Translations under genes and position numbers: made by a program
Shown here: positions 43,620 through 57,000 of the stretch, one piece after another
Layout: each line of letters starts with the position of its first letter
Numbering within the stretch: position 1 is the first letter of the stretch
DNA from: Parapristionchus giblindavisi
Taxonomy: Eukaryota > Nematoda > Chromadorea > Rhabditida > Diplogasteridae
DNA length: 64,000 nt
Direction: 5' to 3'
Assembly (NCBI GenBank): GCA_943737045.1
Contig: CALSFV010000238.1
Span: 558,001 to 622,000 of the forward strand
The notes under the pieces: model-generated
What the model was told of the DNA's origin: nothing
What the model saw: the letters and a program-made list of their open reading frames with translations, nothing else
The model's database searches: none

Positions 43620-44028
43620 ATGTGAAGCAAAGTATATATAACCTCATTGTATACATAATGTCCCCTCTTTTGCTGAGTTCAAGAGAAAAACTGATTGCAA
43701 ATGAATACCCTTTTCCACGCGGCCTGAACTTTGATCCCCACTGTACCCCCATAGCACCTACCATTACCCAATTGCGTCTCCGTTGTGATGTGTCGTCTTG
43801 GTCATTCTCATTATCGTCGACTACAGTACTGGTCATCTTCCCAGTCCACTCAAGAACTATTCCATTCACTCATACGATATACATGTAGTGACTACTCGAC
43901 GATATGAGATGGATATCCATCATCTTTATCTTTAATTATCGTTCGTGAGAGTATATTGATTAATTATTCTTTCACAATTTTTTTCAACTATATCGTTCAT
44001 GCGTGAGCATGTGATAAATAAAATAAAA

Positions 44029-44150
44029 TTAAAGGGACCGAAATCTTTGTCAACGGTCTCTTCAACGGTCTACGCTCTCTCGTTGTTAGAGAACAGAGGA
44101 ATAGTGTGCGCGATGAAGAGGCCGTTGAGTGAGGTTACTCTCCCTTTAAA
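44029..44150. repeat. MITE, CTCACTCAA family (unit 1)
   Basis: It begins TTAAAGGGACCG and ends GTTACTCTCCCTTTAAA, with the conserved TCTCTCGTTGTTAGAGAACA centre. It lies at the end of the tandem unit. Confidence 0.65.
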
Positions 44151-45695
44151 GAATGCAAACGTACTCTAGTAATTTTATATAACATGCAAAATAAAACTAG
44201 TTAAGGCCCCGCTGTTTCGGCCAGGGGTTCTAGACAGCGGAACCCTACTCAGTGGTTCATGCTGCTCACTCACTTTTCAAACAGTTCCCTTGCTCTCCTG
44301 TATGAAAATCAATTCCAATGGAGGAACTGAAGAACGGTCTTCCATTAACCTAATTAAGTTATTTATTGGAATAAATTGATTGATTGATTAGGTGTTGTTG
44401 CACTCCTTCGTCGCTAAATTCAATTTACCAAAATTTCACCAAATCGCCTTCGCTTCACCAAACAGACAGCATGACATTCTTCTTGTGAAGTTCGGGTTTG
44501 GCGATGAGATTGGGCTGTTCATTTCGATCGACCTACCACAAGGTAAACGTGTATAAAACAATAAATATTAAGCAAATGGATGAATGAAAAATAAATGAGG
44601 ATCAAGGAGGAAACTGAATTGAGGGGATTGAATACAAGCATAATAATGATAACGAAGTTGTGGCCAAACTGATCAGTCATTGATTTTTTTAAAGTTGATT
44701 CTGTTCTCTGGTCGGTCAGAAGAGACTGTTATGCCTGTATTGGAAACGAGACCCACAATTGGAGATTGGAGACTATGTTGTCCTAAGAGTCGAACAAGGG
44801 TTGGCACAGGCCAAAAATTTTAATACTCTCAAAACTTGTGTACAGGGGTTATCGACCCCGCTGATGAAGATGGACATAGTTATTTTGGCCCCAGCGGTCC
44901 CGCAACGCCTGGGCGGGATTACGGTAGCATTACGTTTTCAAGTCGTTCTCGGTCCGTGGTTGAGCTAGAGGTATGAAAATTGGGCTCCTGGGGCAGAATT
45001 CGATGGCGATGATGGCTGTCTACTTCATTAGTGTTGAAAATTTCCCAAAAGGTCGACTAGTGGAAATTTTGATGGAGACGTTTGCGCCCCAGACGAGTAT
45101 GAAAGTTCGAACCGGCATGACGAGAGGATCTCAACGATGTATTATGAGCCATTATCTCCGTTGAGAAAGCTTTCATAGTCTCGTTATAGTGATCTGCGCC
45201 AGCATCATGACTCTTTGCAAGCAAAACACAGATGTGGCGGGTTAAAAAATGGAGCGACCTAGGACCAATGTTAGTGCCGATTAATTATAAGTATAAATAG
45301 ACAACAAAAACTGGCTATACGACGGTCCGGAGATCCGATCGAAAACTGATTTTTTACCTCATCAAAACATTTTAAAATTAATTAAAATGTTATTTTACAA
45401 AATCGCACCATCGTTTGTACCTTATCTTATAGAGCAAAAACTTCCGCGTCGAATGAGTGTAAAAATTGAAAAATCGATAGACCCCTATTTTGAGAAAAAT
45501 GGGCCTGAACATGACTCGAAAATATTTTTGTTTTCAAACCCCCTCATGTTTGTACTCATATTGAAGATCTTTTCGAGTAGAACAACTTTTACGTTGAACA
45601 TTTCTTCTGAAACTCATGTACAAGAGAGATTCAGACGGTTATTCGACCAATTTTGAGTTAAGCGAAATACAAATAGACTTTTGGGATGGGCATCC

Positions 45696-46029
45696 CGCGG
45701 GATGTTCGTTAAGGAAAAAGATAAGAGGATATTTTTTTTATCAAGAAAAACTTGTGAGAAAAAAAACTTGAAAAAGAAGATTTACAAGTTTGATAATGAG
45801 TACATCCTGACGGATCGAAATCTTACATCAGAAAATGAAAATGTTAAAGAGTTATATGCCAACAAAATAAGATTTCATGCGCCATGGTTTATTACTAGAA
45901 GAAAAAAAAGGAGTGAAATAGCAAGAATGTTAAGAGGCCCAAAATATTGTTCTCGTGTAATCAAAACTGATGATACCATTGCTGGTAATTACATGGAAAC
46001 AGGTATTGGTCAAATTATCGAAGTGGATT

Positions 46030-46031
<2 letters not shown>
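45696..46031 (+). CDS. AT-rich ORF of unknown origin (unit 2, longer copy)
   Basis: This is the same frame as at 39696. It continues past GNYMETG into IGQIIEVDSN before entering the TA microsatellite at 46032. One substitution changes RFDAPWF to RFHAPWF. Function unknown. The short GxGxIIEVD match to IS1595/Merlin-type transposases is too little to assign. Confidence 0.3.

Positions 46032-46101
<70 letters not shown>
46032..46101. repeat. (TA)n microsatellite, about 35 repeats
   Basis: A pure TA run in unit 2; the equivalent place in unit 1 (about 40000-40011) has only about six repeats. Confidence 0.9.
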
Positions 46102-46104
<3 letters not shown>

Positions 46105-46311
46105 AAAGCCAGAGAGCGCAATGGAGAAATGTGAACATGCAAGTGGATATAATGATACATTACTCTCAGAAATTGCTTTGGTTATGTGTGTCTTAAATTA
46201 GCCGACAGAAAATATTTTTGAGCATTACAAAATTAACAATTGGATGCATACTATTAACAAACGAATAGTCATTCTTTTCTCTGTTTGATATTTGATCTAT
46301 GATCTCTGTAG

Positions 46312-47355
46312 ATACGTCAGCTCATTTACGAGGGTAGGCGCAAGTCTTCGTCGACGGGTGCTGAAGTAGCAGGTGATCATTGATTTGAATAATTAATTTT
46401 TTTGCCTTTTCGCAGTTCGATGTCGCATACTCCGTAGTTCCTATTGTCCTTCTATAGTTTTATCTATGAATTACTGTCGTCGGGTGCATGATACATATCT
46501 ATTACTGTTTGAATTTCGTACAACGTAATCCGATCTATGTTACTTTGTAGTTTGATCTTTGAAACATCATGGTCTTATAAATGATATTTTGTTGTATGAT
46601 CTGTGATCTTTATAGCTGTCTTACATCGGATCGTTGAGGATGTTCACTATCCTGTCGTAGAAGCGGAACTGTCTGATGATGATACACCGCAACGTTTATT
46701 TAAATTTTCTTTTTTTCTTACAATTGTTGCGGCTTCCTATTAATGAATGGACGGAGATTGGCTTTCTCAGCCGTGTAACTGTTACACTCATACATTATAC
46801 GAAACAGCTGGCTGATCTATTATACTCCGCCCCGTTTGGGGTGGTCCGGGATTCGGGCGACGTGACGATACTCAACGTTAAACACATACATACCACAATC
46901 ATTTTAAACTGCACTACCCCATTCTGGGACTGGTCATTGAATATGCGTTAACTTTCGGTAATTTCTAGCTGGGGAATCGGAAAATACGGCCTGGGTTTCA
47001 GAATTTTCGGTGCCAGAATGTCCAGTTCCAAATTTTCAGTGTTCCCGAACGTAGTTTCCAGAATGGGATAGTACCGCGTAAACGTAGCGCTGCGGAGAAG
47101 CTCTCACTGACCAACGAAATGAGTGTATAATGGGCAGACCTGACATCAAAATTAGCTAATCTTTTTGTATTTTTTTCAGTTATTTAAATAATTTTTCAGG
47201 TGTACCGTTCACAAAGCGATGCGCGGGCGGTAGTCGAGCAGTACCTGGTCGCAGCCGCGCCGCGTCGCCTCGTACACTGTCGCCTGTCGCCACTGGGAGG
47301 CCGTCTGATTCTTGAGCGACCACTATATGCTCAAATATGCACAGATTCCCTTTAG
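46312..47355 (+). pseudogene. Decayed paralogue of the 3' part of the 51-59 kb gene (unit 2)
   Basis: Exons at 46312-46372, 46616-46704 and 47200-47355 correspond to those of unit 1. The last exon has TAC for CAC, giving VVEQYL. The GT donor of the middle exon is again missing, so decay preceded the tandem duplication. Confidence 0.5.
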
Positions 47356-47723
47356 CATTCATCATTCCTTTTGTTCATTATTCCGATATTTGATCTATGA
47401 CCTTTGATCTCTCGATTGTATTTCTCGTTATTATTTACTTCGTCTTAGACGCTCTTTAACAGTATTTTTCACGATCTAAGATCAATGAGTTTCATATATC
47501 TATCCATTTTATCCCGACTAACCATGTCGAATCCTCTGTTATATTAATTGTTGATTCTTTCGTTTTAAAAAAAAATCTCTTGTCAAAACTCGTCAAAGTT
47601 GTCTTAGTCAAAAATGAGGACGTCATTACTTGCTGTAGTTGTTTTATGACCTTATTCACAATTTTTTTTTATTTCTGCTTGTTAGATCGAAATTTCTCAT
47701 TGTGGTAATTTTGTATATCTTCA

Positions 47724-49711
47724 TTAAGAGAGATGGCCGTTAAGACTCGACCACCCCCGGACACGTTGAGCTAGCAATGAGAACTGGGGGCCCATACTTG
47801 GGTGTTAGGAGTGTCACCGGCCCTTATTACACAAAACAGTAGAAATTTCCTGTTTGTGCCCTGAGGCTATTAGAAAAATTAATTTAAGTGCGAAAACGTT
47901 TAAAAATCATAATTTCTCAAATTGTTGAGATAAAGTCTAAATACCATTTGCGATGCGTCTAGGGTGCACAGACCTTGCTATTTCACTATTAGCATCGAAT
48001 GTGCGTTGATTCCTAAACCACTTTTTTGACTCAAAATTTTGGTTTTTTCGGACAAATCATCCCTTGTTTTAGTGAGTGCCCAAAAATTCCGACCAGGTAA
48101 TGTAGCCTATGCAATTCTGCATTGATTTAACTTAAAACTGGGTTCATCTCGATCGACCATTTTGTCAAATTTTTTGCTCGAACTTCCGTCATCGATGGTT
48201 TTCCCGAACAAATGCTGTATTTTCTAAACGATTAGTGCGGAATTGTGGTCTGCTCAAAGTTTAGAGGTGAGTCGAGTAAAATGACACAAGAAGCCCATCA
48301 CTTGGATCAACTTGAAAATTTCGATTTTCATGACCCCGGGGTCATGGTCCGAAAATTTCAAAATTTCTCAAGTTTGAAATGTTTTCATTTATGGGGCTCA
48401 TTGTGAAGTATTAATGATGTGAATAATATTCAGCCAATGCTCAATGGCTGATCTCTCTTTTCAACCATTTTTTTCGAAAATTATCATTCTGATTGCTTGT
48501 CAAAAATCAGAATTGTGTTTGAATCAGTTTCCAACTTGCTTTCTGTAACTTTCTGACATAGTACTTTACAATGTACATAATCATTATGAAACTCGTTTAA
48601 TTTCGAAAATTCAAAATATTTAATTTGAGTGCCTACTTTTTCGGAAAATTTCTGAAATATTGCAGTTTGTCGACTCGAATGTTGCGACAATGAGCAAATG
48701 ACAATGACAATGTGAAGTTTCATGATGAGTAAACATAGTAGAACTGAAATCCCGGCATTCGGCTCACTTTTGAAAAATCGATTTCCATGACCCCGGGGTC
48801 ATGGTAAAAAAATATGAATTTTCGAAAATCAACGATTTTCATATTGATTGTATACATTGTAAAGTACTATAACAGAATGTTATAGAAAGCAAGTTGGAAA
48901 CTGATTCAAACACAATTCTGATTTTTGACAAGCAATCAGAATGATAATTTTCGAAAAAATGGTTGAAAAGAGAGATCAGCCATTGAGCATTGGCTGAATA
49001 TTATTCACATCATTAATACTTCACAATGAGCCCCATAAATGAAAACATTTCAAACTTGAGAAATTTTGAAATTTTCGGACCATGACCCCGGGGTCATGAA
49101 AATCGAAATTTTCAAGTTGATCCAAGTGATGGGCTTCTTGTGTCATTTTACTCGACTCACCTCTAAACTTTGAGCAGACCACAATTCCGCACTAATCGTT
49201 TGGAAAATACAGCATTTGTTCGGGAAAACCATCGATGACGGAAGTTCGAGCAAAAAATTTGACAAAATGGTCGATCGAGATGAACCCAGTTTTAAGTTAA
49301 ATCAATGCAGAATTGCATAGGCTACATTACCTGGTCGGAATTTTTGGGCACTCACTAAAACAAGGGATGATTTGTCCGAAAAAACCAAAATTTTGAGTAA
49401 AAAAAGTGGTTTAGGAATCAACGCACATTCGATGCTAATAGTGAATTAGAAAGCACTGTGTACTCTAGACGCATCGCAGATGATATTTAGACTTCATCTC
49501 AACAATTTGAGAAATTATGATTTTTTAAAGTTTTGAAAAAAAATTATTTTTTCTAATAGCCTGAGGGCACAAACAGGAAATGTCAGCCGTTTTGTGTAAT
49601 AAGGGCCGGAGGCACTCCTAACACCCAAGTATGGACTCCCAGTTCTCATTGCTAGCGCACGTGTCCGGGGGTGGTCGAATATGATCGAGTCTTAGGGAAC
49701 AGGCCTCTTAA
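47724..49711. repeat. Palindrome in unit 2, 1.99 kb
   Basis: Copy of 41632-43619 with small homopolymer differences (for example an extra T near 48473). It carries the same CATGACCCCGGGGTCATG sites. Confidence 0.8.
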
Positions 49712-50119
49712 ATGTGAAGCAAAGTATATATAACCTCATTGTATACATAATGTCCCCTCTTTTGCTGAGTTCAAGAGAAAAACTGATTGCAAATGAATAC
49801 CCTTTTCCACGCGGCCTGAACTTTGATCCCCACTGTACCCCCATAGCACCTACCATTACCCAATTGCGTCTCCGTTGTGATGTGTCGTCTTGGTCATTCT
49901 CATTATCGTCGACTACAGTACTGGTCATCTTCCCAGTCCACTCAAGAACTATTCCATTCACTCATACGATATACATGTAGTGACTACTCGACGATATGAG
50001 ATGGATATCCATCATCTTTATCTTTAATTATCGTTCGTGAGAGTATATTGATTAATTATTCTTTCACAATTTTTTTCAACTATATCGTTCATGCGTGAGC
50101 ATGTGATAAATAAAATAAA

Positions 50120-50243
50120 ATTATAGGGACCGAAATCTTTGTCAATGGCATCTTCAACGGTCTACGCTCTCTCGTTGTTAGAGAACAGAGGAATAGTGTG
50201 CGCGATGAAGAGGCCGTTGAGTGAGGTTACTCTCCCTTTAAAG
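50120..50243. repeat. MITE, CTCACTCAA family (unit 2)
   Basis: Copy of 44029-44150 with a few substitutions at its left end (TTATAGGG for TTAAAGGG). Confidence 0.6.
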
Positions 50244-50511
50244 AATGCAAACGTACTCTAGTAATTTTATATAACATGCAAAATAAAACTAGTTAAGGCC
50301 CCGCTGTTTCGGCCAGGGGTTCTAGACAGCGGAACCCTACTCACTCACTTTTCAAACAGTTCCCTTGCTCTCCTGTATGAAAATCAATTCCAATGGAGGA
50401 ACTGAAGAACGGTCTTCCATTAACCTAATTAAGTTATTTATTGGAATAAATTGATTGATTGATTAGGTGTTGTTGCACTCCTTCGTCGCTAAATTCAATT
50501 TACCAAAATTT

Positions 50512-51041
50512 CACTTTGTATTAACTTTCTCTACGTGAATAAATGGTACAGATAATCAAACATTTTATTACGCTCCTTATTTGAAGGAAAACATATTGTT
50601 ATTTCGAATCTTATTATATTATTTGTCTTATTCATCTTATTCATCTTATTAAATCATATTATTAGAAGAAGTCCCTTTTCCCAGCCTCTCCCAATCTCGT
50701 CTATCCAAGGTACACGTGCACTCATCGATCAATATTGCGGTATACAAGAGGCAAGTGATCTACCATCCTCCACTCCTTCCCTTCCCATCAGTGTTAGTCT
50801 GGCCTATCTTTCATTCTTTCTTTCTTTATCATCGATTGTTTCTTTATATCACCGTTCAAAACATTATTTCATAAACTTTCTCTTCCACAGTGTTCTTGCT
50901 GCTCGTAAACTGTTAGCCCCACACATACTTGAATTGATTGATTAGTTAATGCATTGTTGCTTTTCGTGTCTGCGCAGTAACCTCCTCCGCCGCGTCTCCG
51001 TCGTTACGGTGGTACAGTAATTGCATAATATAGATTTGTTA

Positions 51042-51080
<39 letters not shown>

Positions 51081-51088
51081 CATTGCAG
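50512..51088. promoter_or_regulatory. Upstream region of the eight-exon gene, with a (TTGA)n run
   Basis: A (TTGA)n microsatellite of about ten repeats lies at 51037-51080. It is followed by CATTGCAG directly before the ATG at 51089. An acceptor abutting the start codon is what a spliced-leader trans-splice site looks like in nematodes. No other promoter element is recognised. Confidence 0.4.
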
Positions 51089-54000
51089 ATGATGAAGATG
51101 CTTGTATTCTTCCTTCTTTATACTTCAATTGGTTCAACCATAGCGGGTGGCGGGTACGTGACATTTTTCTTTTTCTTTCCTTACATTTTTGACTAATTTT
51201 TGTATAAATCGCATTAAAACGAATCCATGTGAAAATATGAACATATCTATCGAATTGTGCATACTTTATTTTGCTTGTATTTCGCTTTTAAATGAACTGA
51301 ACATGCATCTTCGTACTGTTAAGAGATCAACGACCAGAAATCAAACATCAATAATTGCAGGCGAAGCTTCTCCAAGACTTCTTCTGATGAGGTATTCGAG
51401 CGGATTGGATTCTATGACACAAAGTAAGTAGTTCATTTTGTTTTAAAATATATTTTTTTTGGTCTTCAGAAAAAAAGATTTCATTTATCAATACTATATA
51501 TCGATACTTATCTATCGATGTATTTATCGGTACTCTCGGCATCAGTAATCCGCACTCTTCCTCTCCTGATGAAAACCAGAACGACCGCTAAGCATAGAAA
51601 TTCTCTCAAATTTAATACTCTCTCGCTCATATGTCTTTTAAATAAAAATGGATATCCAGAATACCATAAATCAACTGCACCTTCTCGCAAACGTGATGCC
51701 ACTATCATAGGGTGTCACTATCAACTCTTGTGTCAAACATTTCACTATTGCATAACTATGACGCAATCAATGTGCGCTTTTTTTTAAAAAAAAGTATAGT
51801 TCTTCTGTAAGAAGTGATGTTCACTGACGGTAAACTGTCTCATATTTGAGCCATAGGTTATCTAAGATGCGAAAATTAGAGAAACGTTCTCTCATATGTG
51901 AGATAACTTAGTTAGCTTACTCCAGTCAACGTTACTATCTCGAGCGAGAGAGTATTATCTAACGTGTCTTTTTGAGAGAGTAAGCTAACCTTTCTCTATA
52001 GCTGAACAGTTAGACAACCTATATCTAAGAGAATTTGCCGTGAGTGTTGTTCTGCAACATCGTAAGAGTGGAGATCTCTACTATGGCTGTCCAGTTAACA
52101 AAAGCTGAATGGTTCTGACTCCGATTTATAGCGTGGCATGAAAAACAATTTTTTTGCCAGGAGTTTTAGGGAGCGCAATTATCGGGGCTAAGAAGGAGAT
52201 AGAAAGTGACCTTATCTTCTCTATTAGAATTGAGAGGATGATCCACAGAGCGCGTAGCTCAGTGGTTAATTGTCAGCACTTGTAGCCGCGCTACGCTAAA
52301 ATTGCAAAAGGTTTGATTCCCGTTTTCAATTTTCAATACATTTCTTCTTTCAAACTTGATAATGCACGCATTCCCTGAGGATTCCTCGATGTAACAACGA
52401 ACTTTGAGCTCGAATGACGATATTCTAGGCGCCTACAATTTTAGAGAAAATTGTTTTTCGATACAGATGTGATTTATGGTTCTGCCTTGCCAGTTTAGTC
52501 AAGAATAAAACTCGATTGTCCCCTTCTTTAAATGATTGGTAAAACATCGTTTTTTTCGACAAATTTTCTTTGTTGTTTAATTGCACATGTTATTTAGAGC
52601 AATGAGAGAGAGCTTAACAATAAGAAGACCTGTCCTCCACAGCGATCTGATTGAATTGTTGTGTAATATTGTAGTGAGAGATTGCGGTTAACAATTCTGT
52701 CTTTTCTGATATTTTGTCTTTTCTGATAATTCGTGTATTTTCTGATGCCTACACTCAGAGACAAAACCCTAACAAGGGAAGTCAGCGTTGTCAGTCCGGG
52801 CTTTCGGGGTGAGACATATGACATTCGATAGGTCTCCTAAAAATAAGAAGTTTTCTATTGACCATTTTTCCTGGCGGCTCCTTGGCTCCGAGATATTTGC
52901 ATATTCCCCTTTCACTTTTCTCGTGTTATAAAAACAACCGATCTCTTTGCTCTTTCGAAGAGCAAGATAAGAGAAGAAGTGGTGGCCGAGTGGGTAGGAG
53001 CCTTGTCTCAAAATCTTTTGCTCGTGTGCTCAATTCTTTCAAGATGATTTCTTTTTTGCAATTTTTTCAAAGCATGAAATTAAAATTTTATTAACAACAA
53101 AAGAAGAATAACAACTCTTTGAATATCTAGGTACTCCTCTACCCCAGCTCTTCCCGGCCCTTCTTTTGTTCTCTTGCATGTGCCTCTTTTCTTCTCAATC
53201 CTATTTCTTCGTGTCCCTTCTCACATTTGAGTGCTCCTCGTCCGGTGTCCTCTCACACTCTCTAGAACGGACGAGCTCGCTGGCAAGCAAAATCTATATT
53301 CGAATTTAACATTTTCTGTCAATTTCCCAGCTGGATAGTGGATAGGCAGTCGATAAGCTGGATAGATGCGGGCAAATCACGAGATACGATTCGTCATTGG
53401 TTAACCCTAATGGCGATCCTAATCGGCTGAATAAAGCTGTTCTAATGTAATGTAATGTAATGTTAATTTCCCCGTCAATATCTGCTCTACATTCTACTGC
53501 AATATGCTGCTGACTTGATCCTAGGATAAGATTGCCATATAGTTTAGTCATACTCTATCGTTAACTTAATCATTCAATCAATACAGTCATTAATCGATAA
53601 AAGAGATTAAAGTGGACGAATGAGAAAAAGAGTTGATGTCAAGAAGGTCTTCACCGGATTCTTTGCCTCCCAGTGCGAACAGTTCTGGATAATTGTGATC
53701 CATATGCTGTCAAGATGTTGGCTTAGGTCGCTGGCTACATTCATTTCTAAGAACAATGAAATCGAAAAAAATGTGACAAAAAATCAACTTAAAGCCAGGA
53801 AACCACAAGGGTCGAAACAAGGGGGATTTTTACCATTTCAAAAAATTCAAATTTTAAAAAAAAAATTTGTAAATGTAAAAAAAACTACCTTCAAAACGAA
53901 AAGTTGAATATGGCCCCGTACAGTGTGAGAAAAAACGGCCATCCTCAGTGGGAAGAATCAGAAGATAGGCCTCAAGAAGTGTAGCGTCGTCGTTGCCCTT

Positions 54001-57000
54001 ACGCACCCCCGGCAGCACCTCGTGATCATGTTCTCCGATTAGAAACTGTTCACCGGGCAAGCGGCCTACACCCCCCAGAGCCACTGAGTGCTTACTACAG
54101 ATTGCTAACTACAATTGTCGTAGTGTCCATATCACCTCCAAACCCCTAAAAACTAATAGTTTTGACCGGGATGTGAGCCTCTGTAAAGACAGACCTGGTT
54201 TTTTTTACTTCGGGGACCAAAATCGAAAAGGAGTGCTACTTAGAGAAGATAGCCAAGGACGCCCAGTTCCCCTGGAACCGTTCCCACTTCGGAAATCATC
54301 GTGGACCTTAGAGCACGATGGAGCGCCATGTTATATGGCAAAGTTCGTTAAGGCGTTGAAAAAGGAGCAGTTTCTCGACGTCATTCGAGGAGTTTTGTAG
54401 CTCTCTCCTCGCTCGATCTCAGTTCCCTGGGCTACTTAGTCTGTGGGACCTTGGAGGGTAGGTCCTGCGCTACTCCCCACCCAAATATGGAGTCGCTGGA
54501 AAAAAAACATTGGAGAAGGAGTGGTCGAAGATGAACACCACTTACCTGCGTGTTGTGACACACTCGTGCCACTCCCTTCTCAAGGACGTCATCAAGACCA
54601 ATGGAGGCAGAATCAGGATATCATTGTTTTATTGTATTCCCAGATGGTTGAAGATTGTCTGTTAATGGTTGAGTCCGGCGAATATTTTCGTGAACAAACT
54701 GTGAAGACAGAAATATAGCCAAAGTGATTCTGCATACCGTTCATAGATTATTTTATGCTAATTCAGCTTATTGATCGCTAGAATCATGAACGAATCATGT
54801 TTGATGTACAGGCAAAGGCGCGAAATTTTGAAAATAAGAAGCAATAGGTTTCGAACCAGCGACGTTACGCTAACTAGACAGCGCATTTACCACTACACCA
54901 AGGGATAGATGCCTTGCCACTCTAATTTCTTACATATCACTAATCTCTTGCACAAATGATGTTACGTATTTACATAGACATTCGAGGGCCTCCATCTTTA
55001 AATATTTGAGCGGAACTCGATTTTTTGAAGAAAAAAAAAAGATATTTCGTTTTTACGATGTCACAATAATTAATCCCCACCCTGTATATCATTCAATAGT
55101 TAATAATAATAATAATAAATTTATCTGACCTCGGAGGGTATTTTTAAGATTCATAATTAAATGTTTAAACAATATGATAAATTCAGGAGGTTAGAAAGAA
55201 GGCTGCGATTACTTGATCATTGAATTGTAGCTTGTTGTTGTAGGTTATCCCGAGATCCTTGATTTTGGCAACTACTGGTAGGGTGCAGTTACCGATAAAG
55301 AACGAGACATCGGGATTTCGACCGAGATGCATAACAACTGTTTTAGTAGGTGACATGGATAATCCCCATGTCCATTGATTAATGCGATCCAGTGATTCTT
55401 GCAATAAGGACGTGATAGATACGGTATACAACTTAAGGTCATCTGCGTAAATGGCACAGCGAGAGTGGAGACGTAGAATAGAAGGGATATCACTAATGCA
55501 CAACGAGAATAAGAGTGGACCAAGAACTGATCCTTGGGGTACTCCGCTAGTAACTGAAAATGGACGGGATAGGGACTTACCAACAAGTACAGACTGTGTT
55601 CGTGCATTTGAGAAAGATACAATCCATCTAAGTAAAAATCCTTTACTGCCATTCTTTTCGCATTTATATGCGAGGAGGTTAAGTGGGATGCAATCAAAGG
55701 CTTTAGAAAAATCAATGAATGCACATGAAATGAACTGCTTCTCGTTCAATGATTTGTGCCACTCATCAAAAGTGGAAATTAGGCAGGTATTACATGAGCG
55801 TTTCATGCGAAATCCATGTTGTTCATTGGGCATTAGATTATTATTAGATAGGAAAATTGTTATTTCCTTGCATACAATTCGTTCCATAACTTTGGAAATG
55901 GCGCAGGTGAGGCTAATCGGACGATAATTAGTCAATTCATGCTTCTTACCTTTTCTTTTGTATACTGGTTTAACATATGCTGTCAGCCAGATAGATGGGC
56001 ACTGCGACAAAAGAAGGAAACGATTGAATAATATCGAGAGTCGGATAGCAATTTGGTGGGATATATTAGTTAGAAAGATATATGGTATCTCGTCAGGCGA
56101 TGTGGAATTCCTGTTAGATAGTTTCTTGATTACAGTTGTGACAGATGTGGGTGAAAAATCGATGAAATCGATAGACCGATCTGTTCGTGCATCGTACTTA
56201 TCGGGAATAGAATATGAAGTGTTATTAAATGAGCATGCAAAACTGTCAGCAAATGCTTGTGACTTACCCTCATCAGTAATAATGACAGTCCCATCAATCC
56301 CGGTGAGAGATTCAATAGTAGATTGATTGTCCTTTATCCTATCACCCGCGAATCGATAAAAAGCCTTAAGGTTCACGTGCACGTCTTGTCTTGTTAACAG
56401 ATAGTCGAAATCTTTTATTCATGCGGAGAAAAGGCGAGAATCCTATTCTGTGCCTCTTTCGATATAGGATTCTGCTTCTGCGGAGTAAATTTAAAGATGA
56501 GGATGAAAGGTGCGATTTATGAGAATTAAATTTGCGGAGCGGAACAAATTGATCTATGATAGAGTGAATGGAATCGGTGAAAATAGAATAGAGTGTGTCA
56601 GCGTCTTGACTGCAATGAGTGAAGAGGGAATACCAATCAATGGAGGCTATTGCGGATTGAACAGCTGTCCAATCTGTTTTACTGTAGTCACGGACTAGAC
56701 GTGGCAGTTAACAAAATTCATTCGGCTTTTGTTAACTGGAGAACAATAGTAGAGACCTCTTACGATGTTGCAGAACAACAACACTTCTTACTGAAGATAT
56801 ATACGTTTTTTTCAAAAAAAGTGCACATTGATTGTGCCATGATTACGCAATAATGAACTAATTTAATTTTATGTTGGGAAAAGTCTTTCTCCATTTTTCA
56901 AAACTTTGTCTCTTCGAAGGAGGCATAACACGAGATCATTTGTACTTGCCATCATTATTGACAAGTTATGTACAATGTTCCTTCACTTTATGGAACCCCT

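Larger units (their letters stand above)
38432..44436. repeat. Tandem repeat unit 1 (6005 bp)
   Basis: It is nearly identical, in the same orientation, to 44437-50511. The junctions share the trinucleotide CAC. It contains a relic of the GATGATGGCTG repeat, fold-back sequence, an AT-rich ORF, decayed exons (40222-41262), a palindrome (41632-43619) and a MITE (44029-44150). It has a short TA run where unit 2 has a long one, and 17 bp near 44251 that unit 2 lacks. Confidence 0.9.
44437..50511. repeat. Tandem repeat unit 2 (about 6.07 kb)
   Basis: Second copy of the 38432-44436 unit. The offset is 6005 bp at the start and grows to 6093 after a TA microsatellite and flanking segment (46005-46100) absent from unit 1. 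A 17-bp deletion near 50341 then reduces it. Single-base differences are few, which points to a very recent duplication. Confidence 0.9.

Noticed and set aside
43600..43888. Overlapping ORFs of 88-89 residues on both strands, repeated at 49692-49980
   Set aside because: Both frames are open over the same bases and their repetition only reflects the tandem duplication; no motif or splice context.
45696..46031. Merlin/IS1595-type transposase
   Set aside because: Only a short GxGxIIEVD-like match before a microsatellite; no second or third catalytic residue and no zinc-finger N-terminus.
46037..46196. Continuation of the A-rich ORF through the TA repeat as a protein repeat
   Set aside because: The alternating Ile/Tyr run is the translation of a microsatellite that differs in length between units.
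52978..53040. tRNA-Ser/Leu-like gene (GTGGTGGCCGAGTGGG start)
   Set aside because: The A-box part is good, but there is no B box or T arm downstream.
54402..54450. Functional mariner transposase
   Set aside because: Frameshifts and stops interrupt the catalytic region and C-terminus; only a relic can be claimed.
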